64,000 nt of DNA from Panopea generosa (GCA_029582155.1 CM055897.1:90917329-90981328); one strand, 5' to 3'. Shown: positions 1-14,310, counted from the stretch's first letter. The notes: generated by a model not told the origin, from the sequence alone. Numbers and translations: made by a program.

Positions 1-244
1 GTGTCAATATATTTTGCAATTTGAATGGTCATATCATTTATTTATTTCGTTTGTATATATGTAAGTTGTTTGAACTATCGAAGTAATATGTTTGTTTGTA
101 TTGTATATATATGATTGTCATTTAATTGTCTATATGTGTATTATGTTTTTGTATATTTATTGTACTCCCATGTTGCTGTTTAAATGTTTATACTCACCTG
201 TATATTTGTACTATGGAGGAAATAAAGAATCAATCAATCAATCA
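1..244 (+). mobile_element. 3' end of a non-LTR retroelement with (CAAT)n tail
   Basis: The stretch is T-rich and non-coding. It ends in ATGGAGGAAATAAAGAAT followed by CAAT repeats, the usual 3' end of non-LTR retroelements or SINEs in molluscs. The same ending (AATGGAGGGAATAAAGAAT) closes the insertion at 11158-11790, so the two are probably one family. The 5' limit lies outside the window. No reverse transcriptase is visible, so the family assignment is inference. Confidence 0.5.
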
Positions 245-385
245 CTAAAAGCTCTAACTATAACCCGAAGATAGATCCTGACACTTGTTCACTAAAAGCT
301 CTAACTATAACCTGAAGATAGATCCTGACACTTGTTCACTAAAAGCTCTAACTATAAAGTGGAGCTATATACTGACACTTGTTCA
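245..385. repeat. 47-bp tandem repeat, three copies
   Basis: Three head-to-tail units start at 245, 292 and 339, each beginning CTAAAAGCTCTAACTATAA and ending GACACTTGTTCA. The third has diverged in its middle. The array directly abuts the CAAT tail of the preceding retroelement. Confidence 0.9.
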
Positions 386-1191
386 GTTCCATGGGTCCTG
401 TTTGCTGTTTTGTGACCACTGATGTGTCGAATACCCTTGCCACATGACATCTAGTGAGATATTGCCTGATCTGGATCAAAGTCAGTCAATGAAAAATTTG
501 GGACTAGCCCAAGGGCAAGTAAGTTGAAAAAATCTACGTGCCCTGGCTGAAAAATAACTTGCCCTGATCAACGGTTCACACGACGCCCAAATGTTTATTA
601 CCAATACACCTTGCTGTATAATATGAAATATGTAAACATAGACTTAAATGTATTCATTTTATGTAGGGTTAGCTCCCCTTAACATTATGCATGTGACTGT
701 CTAAATCACAAGTTTTTGAGTTAACGTAAGACCGGGAGAAGTGAGAGAATTTTGGGAGAACTACATGTCTATCAGTATGCCAAACTTATTATGTTGTATT
801 TAATCTTTGTTCTATAATGACTATCATTTCTGTTCTGTCAATTCTGTGGCAGTGTGGGAGCAGGAGTTTATTTAAAACATTATTTTAAATATATTTCTCT
901 TCTTTTCTAACTATTGCTGTCATAACATACAATAATGGCAATATCAAGCTTACAAAGCTATTCAATCTATCCAAGAGAACTATATGATAAATAAATGCAG
1001 TCTATTCAAATATCTAGAAAGTGCAACTAGCCATCTATATTTTAAATATAAAAAAAAAACATAATTGATCTTAATTGTTGTTTTATAGTGACTATAAATA
1101 ATAAATAGTCGATTATCCTAAAACAAGTGGATTTTTGTATTTTTCATACTTTTATGCCGCAATGGAGACGAGTAACACATATCTTACTCAC
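386..1191. other. Non-coding stretch, probable intron of the gene at 1192-1341
   Basis: No convincing exon is visible. At about 495-560 the words GCCCAAGGGCAAGT and AACTTGCCCTG form an inverted arrangement that looks like a dispersed repeat fragment. The remainder is AT-rich. If the exon at 1192-1341 is real, its next exon is to the left, here or outside the window. Confidence 0.4.
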
Positions 1192-1341
1192 CAGACCACT
1201 GATAAGTTCGGAAATAGTTTTGTCATCTTCGCTTAGCACATGCACTACATGTGTTAGTTTCGCAATTGTTTGCGTTGTTGGTAGAGACGTCGTTATAAAT
1301 GGGCAATGACATGCTTTCAAAAAAATGTCACCATTTGACAT
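1192..1341 (-). CDS. Likely first coding exon of an unrecognised gene (5' end only)
   Basis: On the minus strand an ATG at 1341 opens exactly 50 codons, starting MSNGDIFLKACHCPF and ending ISELISGL, and stops at a strong donor, CTG|GTGAGT, in phase 0. The residues are not low-complexity (LPTTQTIAKLTHVVHVLSED) and look like real protein, unlike most short open frames here. Upstream of the ATG on this strand is AT-rich DNA, with no clear promoter motif. The rest of the gene would run left, out of the window. I do not recognise the family. The alternative is a chance open frame, and the strong donor exactly in phase is the main argument against that. Confidence 0.45.
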
Positions 1342-4300
1342 TGTATCTTAACAGTGCCAAGCTTTATATATTACCGTGTCCGACTAATGGAACAAATAAA
1401 CGTGACTGTTTGGAATGCGATTAATTAATTCCAATATTTGATATTAAAGGCAATGCCACTATGTACGTTACGTCCAAACCGCTAAAATGAACAATAGGTC
1501 AAATCATTTACCATTCACAATTGTCCAAGCAATAACAGCCGCCAGGGAACTGACCGTTTGCCCATAACTGTTGCATACCAGTAATTGCCCTTTGGGTATT
1601 TGTAACAAAAGCGGTATGTCCAACATATTTTGTTAGAAATCAATTAAAGCAGTATGACATAATGTCAGTGAATTGCACACAGCTGTAATACAGAATATAT
1701 TCCCTTGATCACGAGTCTATTTATAATATGTCCCCTTGGTTATTAAATATACTAGATCCGCGTGAATATATTTATGACAACTGCCGTATTTGTAAGAGCA
1801 AGGTTACTTTTATTTACACCGCTTCGTTGCGAACGGTGGAGAACGAGGTTGCCGACAGTTCCGAGGCTATGACCCTTGTTTGAACTTTTCTGCCTGTATG
1901 TCTAGTGCTCGTGATGAGTCTACATATTGGTTAAGTTTATGCTATTTTTGTGGCTGTGTCATATAAACCCAACGCCTCCTGTTGAGTATATGTTTTATTA
2001 GTTTATGCTTGCGTTTTGTGCATAAAACGCCAAGGTATTTTAAAATCTTAAATAATTCCATTGATAACAAACATAGAAACATGTAGTTTGTAATCTTGAT
2101 GAAGAAAATAACGATATGCAAATAGCTGCTCAAAAATGACGGATATCGCTATATAACTAATGGAATACCGATTTTAACAAATCTCTGTTTGACAAAATTT
2201 AATGCATATCTAAAAGCAAATGACACGCTTTCCAATAAATTCTAACAATGAAATATTTTTTTTTGCCTGAAATGTAAATTCAAATATCATATTAATTGTA
2301 AATTCACAAATTTGCATAATTTTACGATTTCCCAGAGAATATTGATAATGCCATCCGGAAAACAAGAGTTATAATTGAAGTACATCAACCAGACAAAAAC
2401 GCTATGCTAGTCAAGATGTTCAATATGCAACTAAAAAGTTCAACAAGATTAACACGATGTCGTAATCTCTCTCTCCAAGAATTACTTAAACTTGTTTTCG
2501 AACCAAGTGGAGACACTACTGTCACAACGTCCATGTTTCGTTCATCCGATATATATTCATGGAAATAAGTTAAGGACCAAGGGTCCGGTTTACTATCGTT
2601 AGTAATTAAGTAGACTAAATATAAGATTTTTGCAAGAGAAAGAAAACATGAGCATGCACAAAGTTGTTTAGAATGTTAAGTTAGTGAAACAATGGTCGTG
2701 TTATTGTGATTAAGATCTAATCAACAAACGTCGTAACTTAACACTAAAACGATACGAATGTTGTCGATATGAATCCTTGATAATTTATTTCTCATATAAT
2801 TTACACTTACATGTTTCTTTAATTTTAACAATTGAACTGATAACTCCAATACCGTTTAATAATTAAGACCACATAAGTGAAATAATAACTTAAACTTCTC
2901 AAATTTGAGTAGAAAAAAACAACATATAAGTGAGATTTTCCCGACGTTTTTGTTCAGTTTGATTTTATTTTTAAACAATTGCAAGGTGGTTTTACAACTC
3001 TTCATATTACATTTAACTTTGTATGTAGTCAGGATTAAAATGATTCATTTTATTCTGGTAATCACTAAGGTTCTGAAGAGACAATACTATAAAAGTCATG
3101 GTTGCTCAAACTGAACATAGGTGATAATAGAAAATAAAACCCTCGTTATTCAAACAAAACGAACATGGTAAGATTAGTTAGAAGAAATGCTTTTTTAGTT
3201 TATGCACCCCACCCCCGCCCACCAAAACAAAAAAAAAAAAAAAAAAACAACAACAAAAAAACTAAAACGGGCCATAGCTAAAATTGGACTTGACCCATAG
3301 TTAATAGTTGTTGTACAGCTACACCCTGAAATTCAACTGAATACAAAGATCTTTGCAGAAGTTATTTATCGGAAGCAAATTTGACAGACAGACTAACGAA
3401 CGGACATGGGTAATACTTAATGCACTATCGCCATTCTTTAGATGACAGAGGGCATGGCGGAGGCATAACAAGAAGCTGTAAACTGTCTTGTTTTATTTGT
3501 CTAACTTTCGCCCAAAATTTACTTAAGTTATTCAAGCTTTATAAAACAATCAAAGGAACTGTCAGAAAGCTGGCGCGATAAATAAAAACATTTCGGTGCA
3601 TTTAATGAAAACAGTAAAGTGTACGACTTATGATTCTCAGAAAAAAAGTGCCATAATAACTCCATTATAACGTTGGTTGCAATGATGTTTATAGTGCGAG
3701 TAGTACTTAGATCAAAATGTATCAAACATATTTCCTCAAAATCACTTGCTGCCATTAAACAAACCGTAAGGAAAGAATTCCTTTAAATATAAAGTGTTGG
3801 ATTATTAAACACTAACTGATTGTAGATCTTTATACTTTGGCCAATTTGTTAATTTCGATATAATTGCTAGTAGAGAGGTTGCTTAAGATCTACAAAAGTG
3901 CATTACTGTTGTTTGGGCATGCGCATTAACACAGACCTAGACTGAGTCTCTACAATTCAATACACAAAGCTTATACAAAAACAAAACGCAGTTTGAATGT
4001 CCATGCATCCTTGTCAAGTCCAACTGAGTGGTCTGAACACCCCTCAAATACTTGTTTATCAATTCAATTGAAGAATTCTTGTACAAAAGCATTTTCTAGC
4101 GTAGACAATACCATATAACTTATAACCTTTACATAATAAATGTCATTCTAATACAGAAATGGTGAATTTCCGCTCCCATAATTATGTTTATAGTATACTT
4201 AGTTTTATTGTTTGATTTTACATTAGATATGACCTTCCTCCCTTTCATCATTCAACTCAAACTCGTCATTTAAGTATATCAGCATATATGTTGTTATTCC

Positions 4301-4885
4301 AATAACTGTTTTATAACTCCCCCGGCTATTGCTCACTAACGATAAACTCTGTCAGTTATATAAATTATACATATAGCAGAATGACTGTATAAAAACAAAA
4401 AGAGTCAATGTGGTGCAACTGTACTTTTATTTCGGTAGACGCGAGCAAATCGTCAGCTGGCCAGAAAATCACGTGATGACGATTTGAATTAGTGAGAGCG
4501 AGGAAAAATGAGATTAAATGTCGTTGAGGCTGAGAAATCGTCCGCTGATTTTGAGGGGGTGGGGTTCAGGCATTCCTAGTATACTACACATTAAATCTGA
4601 GATAACTTAAGTAACTGGAAATCCTTTCAGTGACTGCGGATTGAAACTTATATTGAAAATTACACCATTTGATTAAGATACATGATATGTAAATCTATAA
4701 ATAATGCATTGCCATTTGCTCCGTTGTTAATAAATATTCAGTTAATCGGTATCTTCTAAACCATTTAATTCGTACTGCATGTATTTGTGATCCTTACTAC
4801 AAATAAATGGATCTATTCAGTACATGTAATCTTCGGCTACAGAATACAATCACAGACAACGTTTGACTAAAGGATATAACCTTGA
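1342..4885. other. AT-rich intergenic stretch with no gene seen
   Basis: Only short open frames without codon or splice support occur. A pure A run lies at about 3229-3247. A few GC-richer words occur around 1820-1870 and 4440-4560, without recognisable structure. Confidence 0.5.
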
Positions 4886-7800
4886 ATGATAGAAGGATAC
4901 CACAAGTCACTTGTAATTAAAGTTTACCATCACAAGTCAAATGTGAATATAGGATACCATCACAAGTCACTTGTGATTATAGGATACCATCACAAGTCAT
5001 ATGTGATTATAATATACCATCACAAATCACATGTAATTACAATATACCATCACAAGACATATGTGATTATAATATACCATCACAAGACATATGTGATTAT
5101 AATATAGCACCACAAGTCACATGTGAATATAGGATACCATCACAAGTCACTTGTGATTATAGGATACCATCACAAGTCATATGTGATTATAATATACCAT
5201 CACAAATCACATGTGATTATAATATACCATCACAAGACATATGTGCTTATAATATACCATCACAAGACATATGTGATTATAATATAGCACCACAAGTCAC
5301 ATGTGAATATAGGATACCATCACAAGTCACTTGTGATTATAGGATACCATCACAAGTCATATGTGATTATAATATACCATCTCAAGACATATGTGATTAT
5401 AATATACCATCACAAGACATATGTGCTTATAATATACCATCACAAGACATATGTGATTATAATATAGCACCACAAGTCACATGTGAATATAGGATACCAT
5501 CACAAGTCACTTGTGATTAACGGATACCATCACAAGTCATATGTGATTATAATATACCATCACAAGTCAATTGTAATTATAGTTTACCATCAAAAGTCAC
5601 ATGTGATTATAATATACCATCAGAAGACATATGTGATTCTAATATACCATCACAAGTCATTTGTAATTATAGCATACCACCACAAGTCACATGTTATTAC
5701 AGGATACCATCACAAGTCATATGTGAATATAGGATACCCTCACAAGTCATATGTGATTACAGGAAACCATCACAAGTTACTTGAAATTATAGTGTGCCAT
5801 CACAAGTCACACATGATTACAAGATACCATCAGAAGTCAAATGTGATTACATGATATAATCACTTGTGATTATAGTATACCATAACAATTTACATCAGAA
5901 TATAGGATACCATCACAAGTCACATGTGACTAGAATATACCATCATAAGTCACTTGTGGTAACAGGATACCATCGCAAGCCACATGTGATTACAGGAGTA
6001 AATCACAAGTCACATGTGACTAACGATACCATCACAAATCACTTGTGATTATAAGAAACAAACACTTGTCACATGTGATTACAGTATACTCTCACAAGTC
6101 ACATGTGATAATATAATACAATCACAAGTCACATGTGATAATAGAATATAATTACAAGTCATATGTGATTATAGGAAACCATCACAAAAGTCACATGTGA
6201 TTACAGGATACCTTCACAAGTCACTTGTGCTTTTACAATCACATCACAAGACATTATTGATTACAGAATAGCATCACAAGACACGTGTGATTACAGAATA
6301 GCATCACAAGTCACTTGTGATTACAGAATAGTATCACAAGTCGCTTGTGATTACAGGATTCCATCACAAGTCACATGTGATTACCGGATAACATCACAAG
6401 TCACATGTGATTAAATGATACCAACACAAATCACATGTGATAACAGAGTTCCATTACAAGTCACATGTGATTACAGGATTACATCAAAAGACACATGTGA
6501 TTACAGGATTTCATCACAAATCACATGTGATTACAGGATACCATCACAAGTCACATGTGATTATAAGATTCCATCACAAGTGACATGTAATTTCAGGATA
6601 CCATCACAAGTGACATGTAATTACAGGATACCATCACAAGTGACATGTAATTACAGGATACCATCACAAGTGACATGTAATTACAGGATACCATCATAAG
6701 TGACATGTTATTATAGAAGTCCATCACAAGTGACATGTAATTACAGGATACCATTACAAGTGACATGTAATTACAGGATACCATCACAAGTGACATGTAA
6801 TTACATGATACCATCATAAGTGACATGTAATTACAGGATACCATCATAAGTGACATGTAATTACAGGATACCATCACAAGTGACATGTTATTATAGAAGT
6901 CCATCACAAGTGAGATGTTATTACAGGATACCATCATAAGTGACATGTAATTACAGGATACCATCACAAGTGACATGTTATTATAGAAGTCCATTACAAG
7001 TGACATGTAATTACAGGATACCATCATAAGTGACATGTAATTACAGGATACCATCATAAGTGACAAGTTATTATAGAAGTCCATCGCAAGTGACATGTAA
7101 ATAAAGGATACCATCACAAACGACATGTAATTACAGGATACCATCACAAGTGACATGTAATTACAGGATACCATCATAAGTGACATGTTATTATAGAAGT
7201 CCATCACAAATGACATGTAATTACAGGATACCATCATAAGTGACATGTAATTACAGGATACCATCACAAGTGACATGTAATTACAGGATACCATCATAAG
7301 TGACATGTAATTACAGGATACCATCACAAGTGACATGTAATTACAGGATACCATCATAAGTGACATGTTATTATAAAAGTCCATCACAAGTGACATGTAA
7401 ATACAGGATACCATCACAAACGACATGTAATTAAAGGAAACCATCACAAGTGACATGTAATTACAGGATACCATCATAAGTGACATGTTATTATAGAAGT
7501 CCATCACAAATGACATGTAATTACAGGATACCATCATAAGTGACATGTAATTACAGGATACCATCACAAGTGACATGTAATTACAGGATACCATCATAAG
7601 TGACATGTAATTACAGGATACCATCACAAGTGACATGTAATTACAGGATACCATCACAAGTGACATGTAATTACAGGATACCATCATAAGTGACATGTTA
7701 TTATAGAAGTCCATCATAAGTGACATGTAATTACAGGATACCATCACAAGTGACGTGTAATTACAGGATACCATCATAAGTGACATGTAATTACAGGATA

Positions 7801-10800
7801 CCATCATAAGTGACATGTTATTATAGAAGTCCATCACAAGTGACATGTAATTACAGGATACCATCATAAGTGACATGTAATTACAGGATACCATCACAAG
7901 TGACATGTAATTACAGGATACCATCATAAGTGACATGTTATTATAGAAGTCCATCACAAGTGACATGTAAATAAAGGATACCATCACAAACGACATGTAA
8001 TTACAGGATACCATCATAAGTGACATGTTATTATAGAAGTCCATCACAAGTGACATGTAAATAAAGGATACCATCACAAACGACATGTAATTAAAGGATA
8101 CCATCACAAGTGACATGTAATTACAGGATACCATCATAAGTGACATGTTATTATAGAAGTCCATCACAAATGACATGTAATTACAGGATACCATCATAAG
8201 TGACATGTTATTACAGGATACCATCACAAGTGACATGTAATTACAGGATACCATCATAAGTGACATGTAATTACAGGATACCATCATAAGTGACATGTAA
8301 TTACAGGATACCATCAAAAGTGACATGTAATTACAGGATACCATCAAAAGTGACATGTAATTACAGGATACCATCACAAGTGACATGTAATTACAGGATA
8401 CCATCATAAGTGACATGTAATTACAGGATACCATCATAAGTGACATGTTATTATAGAAGTCCATCACAAGTGACATGTGATTACAGGATACCATCACAAG
8501 TGACATGTAATTACAAGATACCATCTTAAGTGACATGTAATTACAGGATACCATCACAAGTAACATGTAATTACAGGATACCATCATAAGTGACATGTAA
8601 TTACAGGATACCATCATAAGTGACATGTAGTTACAGGATACCATCATAAGTGACAAGTTATTATAGAAGTCCATCACAAGTGACATGTAATTACAGGATA
8701 CCATCATAAGTGACATGTAATTACAGGATACCATCACAAGTGACATGTTATTATAGATGTCCATTACAAGTGACATGTAACTACAGGATACCATCATAAG
8801 TGACATGTTATTACAGGATACCATTATAAGTGACATGTTATTATACAAGTCCATCACAAGTGACATGTAATTACAGGATACCATCATAAGTGACATGTAA
8901 TTACAGGATACCATCACAAGTGACATGTAATTACAGGATACCATCATAAGTGACATGTTATTATAGAAGTCCATCACAAGTGACATGTAATTACAGGATA
9001 CCATCACAAATGACATGTAATTAAAGGATACCATCACAAGTGACATGTAATTACAGGATACCATCATAAGTGACATGTTATTATAGAAGTCCATCACAAG
9101 TGACATGTAATTACAGGATACCATCATAAGTGACATGTAATTACAGGATACCATCACAAGTGACATGTAATTACAGGATACCATCATAAGTGACAAGTTA
9201 TTATAGAAGTCCATCACAAGTGACATGTTATTACAGGATACCATCATAAATGACATGTAATTACAGGATACCATCACAAGTGACATGTTATTATAGAAGT
9301 CCATTACAAGTGACATGTAATTACAGGATACCATCATAAGTGACATGTTATTACAGGATACCATCATAAGTGACATGTTATTATAGAAGTCCATCACAAG
9401 TGACATGTAATTACAGGATACCATCATAAGTGACATGTAATTACAGGATACCATCACAAGTGACATGTAATTACAGGATACCATCATAAGTGACATGTTA
9501 TTATAGAAGTCCATCACAAGTGACATGTAAATGCAGGATACCGTCACAAATGACATGTAACTACAGGATACCATCACAAGTGACATGTAATTACAGGATA
9601 CCATCATAAGTGACATGTTATTATAGAAGTCCATCACAAATGACATGTAATTACAGGATACCATCATAAGGGACATGTTATTACAGGATACCATCACAAA
9701 TGACATGTAATTACAGGATACCATCATAAGTGACATGTAATTACAGGATACCATCATAAGTGACATGTTATTATAGAAGTCCATCATAAGTGACATGTAA
9801 TTACAGGATACCATCACAAGTGACATGTAATTACAGGATACCATCACAAGTGACATGTAATTACAGGATACCATCATAAGTGACATGTAATTAGAGGATA
9901 CCATCATAAGTGACATGTTATTATAGAAGTCCATCACAAGTGACATGTAATTACAGGATACCATCACAAGTAACATGTAATAACAGGATACCATCATAAG
10001 TGACATGTAATTACAGGATACCATCATAAGTGACATGTATTTACAGGATACCATCATAAGTGACAAGTTATTATAGAAGTCCGTCACAAGTGACATGTAA
10101 TTACAGGATACCATCATAAGTGACATGTAATTACAGGATACCATCACAAGTGACATGTTATTATAGAAATCCATTACAAGTGACATGTTATTACAGGATA
10201 CCAGCATAAGTGACATGTTATTACAGGATACCATCATAAGTGACATGTTATTATAGAAGTCCATCACAAGTGACATGTAATTACAGGATACCATCATAAG
10301 TGACATGTAATTACAGGATACCATCACAAGTGACATGTAATTACAGGATACCATCATAAGTGACATGTTATTATAGAAGTCCATCACAAGTGACATGTAA
10401 ATACAGGATACCATCACAAATGACATGTAATTAAAGGATACCATCACAAGTGACATGTAATTACAGGATACCATCATAAGTGACATGTTATTATAAAAGT
10501 CCATCACAAATGACATGTAATTACAGGATACCATCACAAATGACATGTAATTACAGGATACCATCACAAGTGACATGTAATTACAGGATACCATCATAAG
10601 TGATATGTAATTACAGGATACCATCATAAGTGACATGTTATAATAGAAGTCCATCATAAGTGACATGTTATTACAGGATACCATCACAAGTGACATGTAA
10701 TTACAGGATACCATCATAAGTGACATGTTATTATAGAAGTTCATCACAAGTGACATGTAATTACAGGATACCATCACAAGTGACATGTAATTACAGGATT

Positions 10801-11157
10801 CCATCACCAATCACATATGATACAGGATTCCAATACAAGTGAAAAGTAATTACAGGATACAATCACAAGTGACATTTAATTACAGGATACCATCATAAAA
10901 TTACAAGATATCATCACAAGTCACATGTGATTATAGGATACCATCACAAGTGACATGCAATTACAGGATACCATCACAAGTGACATGTACTTACAGAATA
11001 CCATCATTGAATTACAAGATACTATCACATGTCAATTATAGGATTACATCACAATTGACATGTTATTACAGAATACAATCGTAAGTGACATGTAATTATA
11101 GGATACAATCACAAGTCACATGTGATTACAGTTCACCGTCACAAACCACATGTATCT
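4886..11157. repeat. Giant 30-bp minisatellite, left block
   Basis: About 209 units of 30 bp, each containing GGATACCATCACAAG. From about 4890 to 5850 and from 6541 to 10800 the period stays exactly 30 with no indels. There are two sequence types. At 4886-6590 the units carry the perfect palindrome TCACATGTGA. At 6593-10800 nearly all carry TGACATGTAA instead. Higher-order structure is visible: a 180-bp (six-unit) period at 5101, 5281 and 5461, and in the centre a variant unit ending TTATTATAGAAGT recurring every few units in repeated patterns. Because 30 is a multiple of 3 and the central variant lacks a stop in one frame, the minus strand is open for 1405 codons (6593-10810) as an M-V-S-C-N-Y-M-S-L-V type decapeptide. 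I regard this as a by-product of the repeat, not a gene. Confidence 0.97.
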
Positions 11158-11790
11158 AACTTTCATTTAATATTAACAGACATGGTTATTCCCCCCCACC
11201 CCCTACCCCCAATTTTTCCCTATTTACTCAGTGAAAATATTGTACAAGAAATGACCAATGCAGTATGCATTAGTTTAGCTTATTCATATTCAGATACCGT
11301 CTGTGCACCTGATATTTCATTTCAATAAGGTTTTCATTAATCTCAAAATCCTGATATTTTTGTCTTTTTTCACTGTTAGTTTTTTTTTACTTTGTATTAT
11401 TTTGCTTTATTTTGTATAGTTTTAAGTTGACTCTCAGTCTGTGTATGTATGTACCTATTCATGCTTGTGCTCATATCCATGTGCCTGTGAAGATGAGGTA
11501 TATGCACATATGATTGCAAGTCTGTCTGCATGTCTGCTTGTACCTCACCACGCTTTTGTGCATGTATGTCTGTAATTGTATGTCTCTGTGAGTGTAAGTG
11601 TAATGTAGCGTTCTGCAATTTGAATGTTAAGTTATTGTCCGTATGCTTAACTATATTTAATATTGATATATTTTTGTATGTGATTTGCTGCTCACATTCA
11701 TGATTACAATTTTCTTTATGTAATAACATAAAATTATGTTGCTCTCCACTAATGGAGGGAATAAAGAATATATATATATATATTATACAT
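11158..11790 (+). mobile_element. Non-LTR retroelement fragment inserted in the minisatellite
   Basis: This unique sequence interrupts the 30-bp array. It ends CTAATGGAGGGAATAAAGAA followed by a TA microsatellite, and then the array resumes (CATAACAGGATACCATCACAAG). The ending matches the element at 1-244. No coding domain is visible, so it is a 5'-truncated LINE or a SINE-like 3' end. Its position inside the array shows it arrived after the array formed. Confidence 0.6.
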
Positions 11791-14310
11791 GTCATAACAG
11801 GATACCATCACAAGTCACTTGTGATTACAGGATACCATCACAAGTTATATGTGATTAAAAGATACCATTATAAGTCACATGTGATTACATGATACCATCA
11901 CAAGTCACATGTGATTACAGGATATCATGACAAGTCACATGTGATTAAAGGATACCATCACAAGTCACATGTGATTACAGGATACCATCACAAGTCACAT
12001 TAATGAGACTAAAGGATACCATCATAAGTTACATGTAATTACAGGACTCATACGTGATTACAGGATACCATCACAAGTCATTTGTGATTACAGGATACCA
12101 TTACAAGTCACATTAATGAGACTAAAGGATACCATCACAAGTCACATGTAATTACAGGACTCACATGTGATTACAAGATACCATCACAAGTCATTTGTGA
12201 TTACATGATACCATTACATTTCACATGTGATTACAGGATACAATTACAAGTCACATGTGATCATAGCATACAATCACAAGTCACATGTGATTACATGATA
12301 CCATTACAAGTCACATGTGATTACAGGAGATCATTGCAAGTTGCATGTGATTACAGGAGACCATTGTAAGTTACATGTGATTACAGGAGACCATTGCAAG
12401 TTACATGTGATTACAGGATACCATTTCAAGTGGCATGTGATTACAGGATACCATTTCAAGTCGCACGTGATTACAGGATACCATTTCAAGACACGTGTGA
12501 TTACAGGATACCACTACAAGGCACATGTGATCATAGCATACAATCACAAGTCACATGTGTTAACAGCATACCATTACAAGCTACATGCGATTACAGAATA
12601 CCATTATAAGTTACATGTGATTACAGGATACCAATGCAAGTTTCATGTGATTACAGGATACCATTGCAAGTCACATGTGATTACAGGATACAATCACAAG
12701 TCACATGTGATTACAGTATATCATTACAAGTCACATGTAATTACAGGTTACCATTACAAGTCACATGCAATTAACAGTACAGGATAACATTACAAGTCAC
12801 ATGCGATAACAGGATACCATTACAAGTCACATGTAATTACAGGTTACAATAACAAGTCACATGCGATAAAGGATACCATTACAAGTCACATATAGTTACA
12901 GGATACCATCACAAGTCACATGTGATTACAGGATAGCATTACAAGTCACATGTAATTACAGGATACCATCACAAGTCAAATGTGATAACAGGATTCATAC
13001 GTGATTACAGGGTACCATCACAAGTCATTTGTGATTACAGTATACCATTACAAGTCATATGTGATTACAGTATACCATTACAAGTCACATGTGATTACAG
13101 GATACCATTACAAGTCACATGTGATAACAGGATACAATCACATGTCACATGTGATTACAGGATACCATAACAAGTCACAGTGATTACAGGATACCATTAC
13201 AAGTCATATGTGATTACAGGATACCATCACAAGTCATATGTGATTACAGGATACCATTACAAGTCATATGTGATTACAGGATACCATTACAAGTCATATG
13301 TGATTACAGGATACCATCACAAGTCATATGTGATTACAGGATACAATCACATGTCACATGTGATTACAGGATACCATAACAAGTCACATGTGATTACAGG
13401 ATACCATTACAAGTCATATGTGATTACAGGATACCATCACAAGTCATATCTGATTACAGAGTACCATTACAAGTCACATGCAATAACCAGTACAGGATAC
13501 CATTACAAGTCACATGTGATTAAAGGATACCATTACAAGTCACAGGTGATTACATGATACCATCACAAGTCACATTTACGGGATAACAGGATACCATCAC
13601 AAGTCACATGTGATTACAGGAGTCATACATGATGCCAGTACACCATTACAAGTCACATGTAATAACAGGATACCATTACAAGTCACATGTAATTACAGGA
13701 TACCATTACAAGTCACATGTGATTACAGGATACCATTACAAGTCACATGCGATTACAGGATACCATCACAAGTCATATGTGATTACAAAATACCATTACA
13801 AGTCATATGTGATTACAGGATACTATCACAATTCATATGTGATTACAATATACCATTACAAGTCAAACGTGATTACAGGATACCATCACAAGTCACATAT
13901 GATTACAGGATACAATTACAAGTCACACGTGATTACAGGATACCATCACAAGTCACATGTGATTACAGGATACCATAACAAGTCACATGCGATTACGGGA
14001 TACAATCACAAGTCACATGTGATTACGGGATAACATCACAAGTCACATGTGATTACAGGATACCATAACAAGTCACATGCAATATCAGGTTACCATAACA
14101 AGTCGCATGCAATAACAGGATACAATCACAAGTCACATGCAATAACAGGATACAATCACAAGTCACATGTGATTACAGGATACAATCACTAGTCACATGC
14201 GATAAAAGAATACAAACATAAGTCACATGTGATTACAGGAAACCATTACAAGTCACATGCGATAACAGGATACCATTACAAGTCACTTATGATTAAAGAT
14301 TACATGGCCT
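11791..14310. repeat. 30-bp minisatellite, right block
   Basis: The array continues after the insertion with about 84 units. Here most units carry TCACATGTGATTACAGGATA, the palindromic form also seen at the far left edge, and often ACCATTACAAG in place of ACCATCACAAG. Indels are more common than in the left block (for example around 12000-12180, 12770 and 13580), so this block is less homogenised. Several multi-unit segments recur (about 13000-13180 and 13190-13480). Confidence 0.95.

Noticed and set aside
6593-10810. 1405-codon minus-strand open frame as a repeat protein gene
   Set aside because: It is fully explained by a 30-bp tandem repeat whose period is a multiple of 3. It has no non-repeat portion, signal peptide, splice sites or codon bias of its own.
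4886-14310. CRISPR array
   Set aside because: The 30-bp units are contiguous with no unique spacers, and the context is eukaryotic.
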